Of a stretch of 64,000 bases of DNA, positions 17,167 through 25,819 are shown one piece after another. The notes beneath the pieces are model-generated. The model made no database searches. It worked only from the letters and a program-made list of their open reading frames with translations, and was not told the origin of the DNA. The translations under genes were made by a program, and so were the position numbers. The number at the start of each line of letters is the position of its first letter. The first letter of the stretch is position 1. This stretch comes from CAZOVB01 sp964583095 (lineage in GTDB: Bacteria; Planctomycetota; Phycisphaerae; SM23-33). The stretch spans positions 1 to 64,000 of the forward strand of contig CAZOVB010000022.1 of NCBI GenBank assembly GCA_964583095.1, in the 5' to 3' direction.

Positions 17167-18963
17167 CTAGAGCGTCTTTTCGATCGCGGCCGGCTTCTGC
17201 TGGATCTGCCTGAGACGCGCGTTGTCGAATTTGGCCGAGCGGTCAAAGTGGTAGATCCCGTTCTGCTCCTGGAAGACATCGGTCAACTGCGTGTAGCAGT
17301 AGGCGAACATGCCCGGGTTGTCCAGCAGGGCGTGGACCTGTCCCTCGAACCGCTGGTAGAACTCCTCGACCGTGCCGGGCCTCTTTCCGTAGCCCCAGGA
17401 ATCGGTGGTGTTGTCCTCCGCGGCCGCCTTGGCCTGGGCGGCATTCCACCAGATCCCTCCGAACTCGCTGACGAAGTACGGTTGGCCGCAATAGCCCAGG
17501 CTGTTGGAAGAGGGCATATCGTTGATGAAAGGCTGGGCGGTTGCAGCGCCGGCGTGCTTATCGGCCAGCTTGGCCGGGTCCTGCGTGTAGTCGTGACTGT
17601 CAAAGATGTCGCTTCGGGCCAGGCGGTGGCTGTAGCCGGAGGTATCCAGTACCGGCCGGGTCGGATCCAGGGCCTTGGTGGCCAGGAACAGGGCCAGGAC
17701 CAGGTCGTCATGATCGCTGATTCCGTCCTCTTTGCGGTCGTGGGTTTCGTTCAGCGGGCACCAGCCGACGATGCTGGGATGGCTCAGATCCCTTTCGACC
17801 GCTTCGAGCCATTGGGCGACAAAACTCGGGCTCTTGTAGGAGATCTTGCGCAGCTCGGCGTGGCCGAACCAATCGGCGAACTCTCCCCAGCAGAGGTAGC
17901 CCAGCCGATCGGCGTGGTAGAGGAAACGCTCCTCGAAGACCTTCTGATGCAGGCGGGCGCCGTTGAACCCGGCCTGCATGGAGAGCTCGATATCGCCAAC
18001 CAGGGCCTCGTCGGATGGGGCGGTCATGAGTCCGTCGGGATAGAACCCCTGGTCCAGCACGAGCCGCTGGAAGACGGGCTTTCCGTTGAGCAGGACGGCC
18101 TTGCCTTCAATGGTCACGCTGCGAAGTCCGGCGTAGCTCTGGGCCCGGTCGATGCATCGGCCATCTTCATCGAGCAGTTCCAGCTCCAGCCGGTAGAGGT
18201 GCGGATCCTCGGTACTCCAGAGCCTGCGGCGATCGTCGGGGATCTCCAGGCTCAGTTGTGCCGTCATGTCGCTCTGGGCCGGGACGGTTTTCCGGGCCAC
18301 CTGGCCGTTGTCGTCCAGGAGTCGGGCGCGAAGGCTGATGCCCTTCCGGGGCCCCTGGAGCGGTTGGGTCAGCAGAAAGCGGGATCCAGCCACATCGGGC
18401 AGGATACGAGGTCGCTCCAGAGAGGTCTCCGGCACCGGTTCCATCCAGACGCTCTGCCAGATGCCCGTCGTGCGGTTGTAGAGACAGCCGGTTCGGTGGT
18501 AGTGCCATTCCTGCTTGCCTTGAGGCTTGGGCCGGCGGTGGTCGTCCCGGGCACGAACCACGATGGTGGCCTTGCTTCCCGGCTCGGCTACGCCTTCGAG
18601 CCTGCAGGAAAAGGGGGTGAACCCGCCGCGATGCTCGCCGATCTTCCGCCCGTTGACCCAGACGGTGGCGTCGTAGTCGACGGCCTGGAAGTGCAGCAGA
18701 ACGTTGCGTCCTTTCCATTGGGAGGGGATGTCCACCTCGCGGCGATACCAGACGGCGTTGAGGAAATCCACGTTGCCGATGCCCGAGAGTTCGCACTCGG
18801 GACAGAAGGGCACGAGGATTTCATCGGCAAGGGCTCGTTGATCCAGGCCTCTGTCCAGGCCACTGTCGCCGGGATCGATTTCAAACTGCCACGTGCCATT
18901 GAGGCAGAGCCAGTCTTCGCGTACAAACTGGGGTCTGGGATACTCGCCGCGGGGTATGTCCAT
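17167..18963 (-). CDS. GH2 glycoside hydrolase (beta-galactosidase/glucuronidase type)
   Basis: The 598-residue protein has the three canonical GH2 parts. The N-terminal jelly roll is at about 1-180 (LNGTWQFEIDPGD, WYRREVDIP, VDYDATVWVNGRKIGEHRGGFTPF). The Ig-like sandwich is at about 180-285, and the TIM barrel follows. The acid/base Glu is in GWCPLNE (Glu406) and the nucleophile Glu in YFVSEFGG (Glu500). The C-terminal extra domains of LacZ are absent and there is no signal peptide, so it acts in the cytosol on small glycosides. The exact sugar cannot be read from sequence. It is divergent from the SpoU gene, whose start is only 37 bp away. Confidence 0.88.
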   Translation of the reverse strand: MDIPRGEYPRPQFVREDWLCLNGTWQFEIDPGDSGLDRGLDQRALADEILVPFCPECELSGIGNVDFLNAVWYRREVDIPSQWKGRNVLLHFQAVDYDATVWVNGRKIGEHRGGFTPFSCRLEGVAEPGSKATIVVRARDDHRRPKPQGKQEWHYHRTGCLYNRTTGIWQSVWMEPVPETSLERPRILPDVAGSRFLLTQPLQGPRKGISLRARLLDDNGQVARKTVPAQSDMTAQLSLEIPDDRRRLWSTEDPHLYRLELELLDEDGRCIDRAQSYAGLRSVTIEGKAVLLNGKPVFQRLVLDQGFYPDGLMTAPSDEALVGDIELSMQAGFNGARLHQKVFEERFLYHADRLGYLCWGEFADWFGHAELRKISYKSPSFVAQWLEAVERDLSHPSIVGWCPLNETHDRKEDGISDHDDLVLALFLATKALDPTRPVLDTSGYSHRLARSDIFDSHDYTQDPAKLADKHAGAATAQPFINDMPSSNSLGYCGQPYFVSEFGGIWWNAAQAKAAAEDNTTDSWGYGKRPGTVEEFYQRFEGQVHALLDNPGMFAYCYTQLTDVFQEQNGIYHFDRSAKFDNARLRQIQQKPAAIEKTL

Positions 18964-19000
18964 GAATCTTCCTTTCCTGAAGCTCCCTTCAGCTTAGCGT

Positions 19001-19879
19001 ATGAGCAGGGGGTTGCAAGCCCGGCTGCCGGGATTGACAATGGCCGCTGTGAAGAAAGCCTCGAGAATGCACCCCGTAGAGAAGATTCAGGACATAAACG
19101 ACGAGAGAATCACGCTTTTTCGCGATCTGCCCGACCGCAGACTCTCGGCCGAGGGAGAGTACTTCATCGCCGAGGGGGAGCTGGTCCTGGAGCGCCTGCT
19201 CAGCTCAGGCTACCGGGTGGAGTCGGTCCTGGCCGTGGAAAGCCGCCTCGATCGGGTCATCAAGCTGATCCCTCCGGGCGTCCGGGTGTATTCGGCTCCG
19301 CGTCAGTTGGTCAGTCGGATCATCGGGTTCAAGTTTCACCTGGGTGTGATCGGCTGCGGCGTCAGGAAGCCTCCCCTGTCTCTGGCTGATATGGCCTCTG
19401 GCTGGCAGGAGAGGGTTACGCTGCTGGTGCTTCCGGACATCATCAACACGCGAAATCTGGGAGGCCTCTTTCGTATCGCGGCCGGGATGGGGGCCGATGG
19501 CGTCCTGCTGGGCCCGCGTTGTTGCGATCCGTACTATCGCCAGTGCCTTCGCGTCTCGATGGGCGGGGTGTTTAATGTTCCATTCTTTCGCAGCGAGGAC
19601 CTGGCGGGAGATCTCGGTCGCCTTCAGGGCCAATACGGGTTCGAAAACTTTGCCACGGTCGTCGACAGCGACGCCCGAACGCTGAGCGAAGTCTCCCGGC
19701 CTGATAGAATGGCGATCCTCTTCGGCAGCGAAGCAAAAGGGTTGTCCCCGGAGCTGCTTTCGAATTGCAGGAACAAGGTGACCATCCCCATGCAACTCGG
19801 GACCGATTCGCTGAATGTGGCTGTCTCGGCTGGGATCATACTCCATTATTTTCAATACCTGGCCGGATCCCGCAGCTGA
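19001..19879 (+). CDS. SpoU/TrmH-family RNA 2'-O-methyltransferase
   Basis: The 292-residue product has the SPOUT motifs: NTRNLGGLFRIAAGMGADGVLLG (motif 1), ILFGSEAKGLSPEL (motif 2) and IPMQLGTDSLNVAVSAGIILH (motif 3, knot). An N-terminal RNA-binding segment (FIAEGELVLERLLSSGYRVESVLA) precedes them. Such enzymes methylate the ribose 2'-OH of tRNA or rRNA using SAM; the target cannot be assigned. The start is uncertain: ATG at 19001, 19040 or 19067 are all possible and none has a strong ribosome-binding site. The conserved part begins near HPVEKIQDINDERI, so the later starts lose nothing important. Confidence 0.85.
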   Translation: MSRGLQARLPGLTMAAVKKASRMHPVEKIQDINDERITLFRDLPDRRLSAEGEYFIAEGELVLERLLSSGYRVESVLAVESRLDRVIKLIPPGVRVYSAPRQLVSRIIGFKFHLGVIGCGVRKPPLSLADMASGWQERVTLLVLPDIINTRNLGGLFRIAAGMGADGVLLGPRCCDPYYRQCLRVSMGGVFNVPFFRSEDLAGDLGRLQGQYGFENFATVVDSDARTLSEVSRPDRMAILFGSEAKGLSPELLSNCRNKVTIPMQLGTDSLNVAVSAGIILHYFQYLAGSRS

Positions 19880-20025
19880 AGGCGATGTTCGCGGTGGTTT
19901 CTGCACTACCTCGATAAGGGAAAACCTGAAAACCCTACCGATTCTTCAGGGGCCTCTGCATCGAGACGATGGGAGGTAGGGCAAGAGATCTTCACTACTG
20001 AAGGGATATGATTGGGATTACGCTT

Positions 20026-20445
20026 ATGGCCTTTGTGGAATGGGATGAATGTCTGCGGCTGGGCATCGAGGAGATCGACGCACAGCACAAGAACCTGCTG
20101 GAGATCATCAACGACCTTTGGACCGGCTGGCGTCAGAAACAGCCCTGCGACATTCTGTTGATTCTCCTGGGTCAATTGCATCGATACGCTGCCGAGCATT
20201 TTCAGTTTGAGCAGGAATTGATGGAGAGGACCCGTTTTGAGGGGCTGGCCGAACACCAGCTTCAGCACGATGTTCTGCTGGGGGAGGTCCGCCGTCTCGG
20301 CCGCCATTGCTCCTCGTGCAGTGAGCTGATGGACCTGGAGTTCTTCGAATACCTGCGAAGCTGGCACCTGGATCATACCCAGGACCTGGATGTCACTATG
20401 GCCAGGCATCTTCTGAGCTTTCAGGCCGCGGCACAGCCTGAGTAG
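20026..20445 (+). CDS. bacteriohemerythrin
   Basis: The 139-residue protein is a full-length hemerythrin domain. All seven usual di-iron ligands are visible: His21 (DAQH), His58 and Glu62 (HFQFE), His77 and His81 (EHQLQH), and His117 and Asp122 (HTQDLD). It reversibly binds O2 at a non-haem di-iron site, serving O2 storage, delivery or sensing in the cytosol. The start MAFVEWDE at 20026 fits the family; an ATG at 20008 would add six residues, and neither has a good ribosome-binding site. It precedes a propeller gene and a zinc-binding chemoreceptor on the same strand. That is suggestive of redox sensing, but the genes are not tightly spaced. Confidence 0.9.
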   Translation: MAFVEWDECLRLGIEEIDAQHKNLLEIINDLWTGWRQKQPCDILLILLGQLHRYAAEHFQFEQELMERTRFEGLAEHQLQHDVLLGEVRRLGRHCSSCSELMDLEFFEYLRSWHLDHTQDLDVTMARHLLSFQAAAQPE

Positions 20446-20468
20446 CCCCCTCGAATCACCGCCAGGCG

Positions 20469-20496
20469 TGGCTTAGGGCATTCCGGGAGATACAAT
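20469..20496 (+). promoter_or_regulatory. candidate weak promoter
   Basis: TGGCTT (20469-20474) and TACAAT (20491-20496) with a 16-bp spacer lie 39 bp before the propeller gene start. Confidence 0.3.
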
Positions 20497-20534
20497 TCGG
20501 TAAAACAGCAGTGACCAACACCGGAGGTATCCCC

Positions 20535-21497
20535 ATGCTGGCAGCAACAGCCGAAAAGTTGTATTCCATTCCCGAGCAGACCGAGAACCCCGAGCCTGTC
20601 TGTATCTATCAGGGCCAACTCAGCGCCATCGCCGAGGGCAGGCAGATCAGCGTTGCGGCCCGCAAGGACGGACAGGTCGTCGTTCTGAACCGCGACCCCC
20701 AGGGACCTCCTGCCGACAGCCAGACGCCCTGGGAGATGGCCGGCGGCATCGATCTGCCCATCTGCTCGATCTGGATCCTGGACGAAGCTCCCTCGCCCAA
20801 GCTGGTTCTGGGTACCGACGAGGGGGCCCATGTGTATATCCTGGAAGGTGCCCCGGCCAGAAGAATAGAGGACTTCGAACAGTTGCAGTGCCGCAGCCAG
20901 TGGCATACTCCCTGGGGCGGTCCCCCTGCGGTGCGCACGCTGGCTGGAACCGCCCATGGCCGCGTCTACGCCGACATCCATGTCGGGAGCATCATGCGAA
21001 GCGACGATCATGGCGAACACTGGCAGCCGGTGACCCCTGAACTCCACGAGGATGTTCATGAGGTGGCCACCAGCTACGATCGCCCCGACCGGGTTGCGGC
21101 CAATACCGCAAAAGCCGTCTTCGTAAGCGACACTCTGGGCAACAGTTGGGAGGACCGGGGAGAGGGGCTTGGCCATCGCTACGGCCGCGCCCTGGCCTTG
21201 AGTCCCGCCGATGCGGACCTGATGCTTGCCACCGTCAGCGACGGACCCCACGGAGACAATGTCCACGGTCAACTCTATCGAACCGATGACGCGGGCAAGA
21301 CCTGGACGCACGTGGTCGATCCCGTTCCGGAATCCACGCCGGAGAACATCAACACCGGCCGCGTTGCCTTGACCGACCAAAGCGTCGGGTGGGTCGCCAT
21401 CGGCGACACGCTCTACCGGGGGACCGAAAGGGCGACCTCCTGGAAGGGGGCTTGTCAACTCGACGCTTCCATCGAGTGGATTTCGATCCGGCCCTGA
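20535..21497 (+). CDS. beta-propeller (BNR/Ycf48-like) protein
   Basis: The 320-residue cytosolic protein has repeated propeller strands with Asp-box-like elements: SIMRSDDHGEHWQPVTPE, VFVSDTLGNSWEDRG and LYRTDDAGKTWTHV. These S/T-x-D-x-G-x-T/S-W motifs are typical of BNR/sialidase-type and photosystem-assembly-like propellers. No catalytic sialidase residues or signal peptide are seen. The start at 20535 is set by GGAGGT 6 nt upstream; an upstream in-frame ATG is ignored. Function is unknown; it lies between the bacteriohemerythrin and the chemoreceptor gene. Confidence 0.75.
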   Translation: MLAATAEKLYSIPEQTENPEPVCIYQGQLSAIAEGRQISVAARKDGQVVVLNRDPQGPPADSQTPWEMAGGIDLPICSIWILDEAPSPKLVLGTDEGAHVYILEGAPARRIEDFEQLQCRSQWHTPWGGPPAVRTLAGTAHGRVYADIHVGSIMRSDDHGEHWQPVTPELHEDVHEVATSYDRPDRVAANTAKAVFVSDTLGNSWEDRGEGLGHRYGRALALSPADADLMLATVSDGPHGDNVHGQLYRTDDAGKTWTHVVDPVPESTPENINTGRVALTDQSVGWVAIGDTLYRGTERATSWKGACQLDASIEWISIRP

Positions 21498-21631
21498 AGC
21501 GTCTGAGCCATTGTAGGAATTGCCGCCCGGACGCAATTTTCGCCAAAGTCAAAGCATCTCCAACCGATAGACGTGATAAAAGCGCCACGTGAGCGGTGCC
21601 TTCTTATTGTTGTCTCTCTGGGAAAAGCATC

Positions 21632-23791
21632 ATGAAACTGACGGTCGGCAAGAGAATCGGATTGGGTTTCGCTGTGGTTCTGGCTCTGGCGGCACTGGTG
21701 GGGGTAATGGGTTATACCGGTGTCAAGAAGATCGGGAATCAGGCTCAACAGGCCGATGAGATGAGCGCCTTGGCCATGATGTTCTCCGAAAGGGAGATCG
21801 ACCATCTAAACTGGGCCTCGAATCTGTCTCGCTTCCTGGCCGACGACACGATCACCGAGTTGCAGGTGGAGACAAACGAACACCGTTGTGCTTTTGGAAA
21901 ATGGCTCGACAGCGAGCATCGAGGCCGAGTCGAAGAGAGCATACCCCAACTGCCTGCCTTGCTGGAGCAGATCGAGCAGGAGCACCATAAGCTTCACAGT
22001 TCGGCCATCGAGATCGGGCAAACCTATGTTGTAGCCGATGAAGATCTGCCCGAGACGCTTATGGACCTCCAGCGGGATCATCTTCTCTGGGCCCTGGAAT
22101 TGCAGAACGCTGTAGCAGGCCAAGCCAGCCATCCCGTTGTGGCTGCCGGAGCCCACGAATGCCGGCTGGGCCAGTGGCTTGCCCGCAGAGAGACCGAGCT
22201 GTCCAGAGGTCCGCTTGGGGTCCGAATCCGCGAACTGTCGGAGCTTCACCAGAAACTGCATGCCTCCGGGAAACAAGCCCTGGAGAAGCTTCAGAACCCG
22301 GAGGCTTCCGAGGCCCGGGAGCACTTTGCCGACCACACCAAGCCGCTTCTGGACCAGACGCTGGCGCTGCTGACGGAGATGGGCGCCTTGGCCAAACAGG
22401 AGGTCAACCGCCACAATAGGGCTCACGAGATCTACCTGGAAAAGACGGTTCCCGCCCTGGAGACGCTTCAGGGGCTCATCGGCAAAGCCGGGAAGCCGGC
22501 CGACCGGAAGGCGTCCAACGCTCGGGACAGGATGCAGGAGGTTCAGGCCTCCACGCTGTGGCAAATGGTGGTGACCTCCGCCACCGTTCTGGGGCTGGGA
22601 CTTTTGCTTTCGGTCTGGATCGCCTGGAGCATCATCCGGGCCTTGGGGCGGATCACCGAGGCTCTCGATGACAGTGCCCAGGAAGTAGCCGAGGCCTCCG
22701 GGCACGTCTCAGCCACCGGCCAGCAGTTGGCCGAAGGGGCCAGCGAGCAGGCAGCAAGCCTCGAGGAAACCGCCGGCAGCCTGGAAGAGATCTCCTCGAC
22801 GGTCAAACAGACCGCGCAGAATGCCACCAGCGCCCGCGAGATGTCCGACCGTACGCAACAGGGAGTGGAGGCCTCCAACGAACAGGCCCGGCGGAATGCT
22901 TCCAAGGCCCAGGAGGCCAGGCGACTGTCGCAGCAGGCTTCCAACTCGGCCCGGCAAGGTGTGGAGTCCATTGAGAAGATGACCGCGGCCATGGAGGAAC
23001 TCCAGGAAGCCTCTGCGGCCACGACCAAGATTGTCAAATCCATCGACGATATCGCGTTCCAGACCAATCTTCTGGCCCTGAATGCGGCAGTCGAAGCCGC
23101 CCGGGCCGGCGACGCCGGACGGGGCTTTGCTGTGGTGGCAGAAGAGGTCCGTGCCTTGGCCAGCCAGTCGGCCCAGGCGGCCCGCGAGACAGCCAAGATG
23201 ATTGAGCAATCCAGCCGCAACGCCGACAACGGGGCCGAGATCTCCCTCCAGACGCGCAAAAGCCTCGAAGAGATCCTTGCCGGGGTCGACGCGGTGACTC
23301 CTGCCGTGGAGGAAATTGCCCAGGAAAGCGAGAATCAGCGGATCGCACTGGAAGAGCTTGCGCGGGACAGCGAGGAGTTCGTCCAGTTGATGGCCCAGGT
23401 CAGCTCCGCAGCGCAGGAACAGGCCGAGGGCGTAGAACAGGTCAATATCGCCGTGACCCAGATGGACCAGGTCACCCAGCGAAACGCCGCCAGCGCCGAA
23501 GAGTCGGCCACCGCGTCGGATACTCTCAATCAGCAGGCCGACCGGCTGGCCAATCTGGTCAACCGTCTCCAGGCCCTGGTCAAGGGCGGGCGGAGCAAGG
23601 CGAACGTTCGAGAATTTGCCCTCGACGAGAACTCCGTGCCGGGACGTTCAGGCGCCTCGCGCAGCCGACGAAGCCAAGCCCGCGGGCAAACAAAGGAGCG
23701 GATGGAGGTCGACGATGAATTCTGGTCCCAGATCGGCGATTCCTCCCAAGCAGCTTCGACCCCGGAGAAAAAGGAATTCGACGGCTTCTGA
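21632..23791 (+). CDS. methyl-accepting chemotaxis protein with two CZB zinc domains
   Basis: The 719-residue receptor has a transmembrane segment at about 10-30, a periplasmic region, a second at about 311-336, and a long cytoplasmic signalling domain with the hairpin tip DIAFQTNLLALNAAVEAARAGDAGRGFAVVAEEVRALA. The periplasmic region contains two chemoreceptor zinc-binding (CZB) units: His58, Cys86 (CAFGKW), His118 and His122; then His150, Cys177 (CRLGQW), His206 and His210. CZB domains bind zinc through 3His/1Cys and in known cases respond to zinc, hypochlorous acid or redox state; they are usually cytosolic and single. No clear HAMP domain and no CheR-tethering pentapeptide are seen. Met at 21632 is chosen because it starts the first membrane segment. 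Confidence 0.88.
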   Translation: MKLTVGKRIGLGFAVVLALAALVGVMGYTGVKKIGNQAQQADEMSALAMMFSEREIDHLNWASNLSRFLADDTITELQVETNEHRCAFGKWLDSEHRGRVEESIPQLPALLEQIEQEHHKLHSSAIEIGQTYVVADEDLPETLMDLQRDHLLWALELQNAVAGQASHPVVAAGAHECRLGQWLARRETELSRGPLGVRIRELSELHQKLHASGKQALEKLQNPEASEAREHFADHTKPLLDQTLALLTEMGALAKQEVNRHNRAHEIYLEKTVPALETLQGLIGKAGKPADRKASNARDRMQEVQASTLWQMVVTSATVLGLGLLLSVWIAWSIIRALGRITEALDDSAQEVAEASGHVSATGQQLAEGASEQAASLEETAGSLEEISSTVKQTAQNATSAREMSDRTQQGVEASNEQARRNASKAQEARRLSQQASNSARQGVESIEKMTAAMEELQEASAATTKIVKSIDDIAFQTNLLALNAAVEAARAGDAGRGFAVVAEEVRALASQSAQAARETAKMIEQSSRNADNGAEISLQTRKSLEEILAGVDAVTPAVEEIAQESENQRIALEELARDSEEFVQLMAQVSSAAQEQAEGVEQVNIAVTQMDQVTQRNAASAEESATASDTLNQQADRLANLVNRLQALVKGGRSKANVREFALDENSVPGRSGASRSRRSQARGQTKERMEVDDEFWSQIGDSSQAASTPEKKEFDGF

Positions 23792-23820
23792 TCCGTAGAA
23801 GGCTCAACGCCCCCGATGGC

Positions 23821-24789
23821 TCATCCGCCGCTTTCGGCCGCGTTCCTGCGTCGGGGACGCCCGAGGCGCGGTTTCTCGATTTCCGTAATCGGCCTGCCCC
23901 CGCGGAAAATCGTAACCGTTCCGGTCGACTCGCTGACCGTAACGGCCAGTGCGTCGGTCACCGCCGTGATGGCAGCGGCTGCGTGATGCCGCGTCCCCAG
24001 GCCCTGGGGCAGCTCGTATTCATGCTGACTGGCTGTCTTGAGGTATGCTCCGCAGGTTTCGATGGTCCCATCGCCGTGGAGGATAAAGGCCCCGTCGATG
24101 CTGGCCAGTTCCTTGATGGTCTCGTGAACCTTCTCGTCCAGGATATTCCGCTGCTCACGGGGATAGCCTCGAAACGGGTTGAGGATCATCTGGCGGGAGA
24201 GCCCGTTGACCTTTTCGCTGTCTCCCAGAACGAAGATGGCCCCGATCGGTTTGCCTTCCCGGCCCTGGTGGCCCAGTTCAGCCGCAATATCGATGAGCTT
24301 TTCGAGGACTTCCGGACTGACCCCTTCGCCGACCCCGCTTGACTGATCGGCCGCTGCGACCATCTCGAACTGGCGGTCGACCTGGCTGACCATCACGGTA
24401 TCGATGGTAGCGGGGGTTCCCGAGCCGCTGAGGAACACAATCGTGTTGCCCGGCTGGATCATATTCCGCGACAGCGCCAGGAATACGGCGATCTTCACCT
24501 GTCCCACTCGAGACAGGGGTACCGAGGGTACCCGGAGGATCCGACCTGCCTGCAGGTCCTCGGGCAGTGCGGCCTCGCCCTGTCGCGAAACGTAGATCGC
24601 TTTGGCGGCCAGATCATCTTCCAGCGACCAGTCAAGCCCTTCCAGGGCTTCGAGATATACGAAGATAGCATCGGCCCGGGCCATTCGGGCGATGGAACTT
24701 ACATGGGTAAGAAGGCTCCGGCCAATGCGCGACGAGTCACCAACTGGGGACGGCTCGCCTTTGCCTGATGTATCTGCCTTCTTGCTCAC
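23821..24789 (-). CDS. diadenylate cyclase (DAC/DisA_N) with PK_C-like N-terminal domain
   Basis: The 322-residue cytosolic protein ends in a DAC domain. The DGA motif is at 232-234 (IDGAFILHGDGTI) and the GTRHHAA motif at 265-271; these hold the ATP and metal-binding residues for making c-di-AMP. Residues ~25-145 resemble the pyruvate-kinase C-terminal-type domain found fused to DAC in some bacteria and archaea (DDLAAKAIYVSRQGEAALP; IVFLSGSG). The DNA-binding HhH part of true DisA and the membrane helices of CdaA are absent. The gene lies 7 bp downstream of a DnaJ-type co-chaperone gene, so the two are co-transcribed. A short basic tail (RPRRRNA) closes the protein. Confidence 0.88.
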   Translation of the reverse strand: MSKKADTSGKGEPSPVGDSSRIGRSLLTHVSSIARMARADAIFVYLEALEGLDWSLEDDLAAKAIYVSRQGEAALPEDLQAGRILRVPSVPLSRVGQVKIAVFLALSRNMIQPGNTIVFLSGSGTPATIDTVMVSQVDRQFEMVAAADQSSGVGEGVSPEVLEKLIDIAAELGHQGREGKPIGAIFVLGDSEKVNGLSRQMILNPFRGYPREQRNILDEKVHETIKELASIDGAFILHGDGTIETCGAYLKTASQHEYELPQGLGTRHHAAAAITAVTDALAVTVSESTGTVTIFRGGRPITEIEKPRLGRPRRRNAAESGG

Positions 24790-24796
24790 CTTCTTC

Positions 24797-25819
24797 TCAC
24801 TTTCGCCAGGGGGCCTGGCTTCGGGGGTCGAAGTCGACCTCTTCCTGGAACTGCCTCAGAGCGTCCTTCTGCTCCTGGGTCAGTTTATCAGGAGGCGGGG
24901 GAAGGATCGAGAGCTTCACGTACAGATCTCCCGGGTCGCCCTTGGCCGGGGCGATTCCCTTGCCTCGAAGGCGGATCTGGCGAGAAGAGCCCGAGCCGGC
25001 AGGAACGCGGATCGTCGAGGTACCCTCGAGCGTAGGCACCTCGATGCTGGTACCCAGCGCCGCTTCGGTAATGCTGATGGGCACCTCTACGAACAGATCG
25101 TTTTCTTCCCTTGTAAAATAAGGATGCCGGCGCACGTGGGTCGTAATCAGCAGATCACCGGGCCCGGCCGGGCCGCTGCCGCCTTTGCCCTTAAGGCGGA
25201 TCTTGGAGCCTTCCTTGACGCCGGGGGGGATCTTCACTCGAAGGGTTTCCTTTTGCCCTTGAGCTTGTCCCGGCTTGTGCATCTGAAGGGAGATGGTGTC
25301 TCCCCGGGCGGCCTGGAGGAAATCCAGTGTGACGTCCGACTGGAGATTCGGGCCTCGTTGGGGTCGCCGGGTTCGATGGCTGCGGCGCGAGCCTCCGGCC
25401 CCGCCGAGATTTCGGAGGATGTCGTCCAGGCCCATGTGCATGAAGTCGCTGTGGCCGAAGATGTCTTCGAAGTCGACGTTCCGGCCACCGCTTGAGCCTG
25501 TCCAGCGGTAGCCTGCCTGTCCGGAACCGCCAGGACCGGGCCCGGGGCCTTGCCCGCCGAAGGGGCTGGAGCCTTCCAGGCCCGCATGGCCGAACTGGTC
25601 GTAGATCTTGCGTTTCTCCGTGTCGGAAAGGACTTCGTAAGCTTCGGTGGCCTCGCGGAACTTCTTGTCGGCGTCCGGTTCCTTGTTGACGTCCGGGTGA
25701 TACTTTCGAGCCAGCTTTCGATAGGCCTTTTTGATCTCATCGACGCCGGCGGTGCGTTCCACCCCTAGGATTTCGTAGTAGTCTCGCTTGGTCACTGTGG
25801 ATCCATTGTCTAGTGGCAT
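24797..25819 (-). CDS. DnaJ-class co-chaperone (CbpA-like)
   Basis: The 340-residue protein has a J domain at about 13-75 with the HPD tripeptide at 41-43, a Gly-rich linker (GQGPGPGPGGSGQAG), and two C-terminal substrate-binding beta domains (LRVKIPPGVKEGSKIRLKGKGG; GDLYVKLSIL). The Cys-rich zinc finger of DnaJ is missing, so it is a CbpA/class B type that stimulates DnaK ATPase. It is the first gene of a two-gene operon with the diadenylate cyclase. Upstream lies a 670-bp gene-free region. Confidence 0.9.
   Translation of the reverse strand: MPLDNGSTVTKRDYYEILGVERTAGVDEIKKAYRKLARKYHPDVNKEPDADKKFREATEAYEVLSDTEKRKIYDQFGHAGLEGSSPFGGQGPGPGPGGSGQAGYRWTGSSGGRNVDFEDIFGHSDFMHMGLDDILRNLGGAGGSRRSHRTRRPQRGPNLQSDVTLDFLQAARGDTISLQMHKPGQAQGQKETLRVKIPPGVKEGSKIRLKGKGGSGPAGPGDLLITTHVRRHPYFTREENDLFVEVPISITEAALGTSIEVPTLEGTSTIRVPAGSGSSRQIRLRGKGIAPAKGDPGDLYVKLSILPPPPDKLTQEQKDALRQFQEEVDFDPRSQAPWRK

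Noticed and set aside
17248..19389. A 713-codon plus-strand frame over the GH2 and SpoU genes
   Set aside because: Both underlying genes have catalytic motifs in other frames; this frame has none.
19880..20007. Structured RNA ahead of the bacteriohemerythrin
   Set aside because: A 7-bp CTACCTC/GAGGTAG pairing exists but competing pairings are equally good and no known RNA motif fits.
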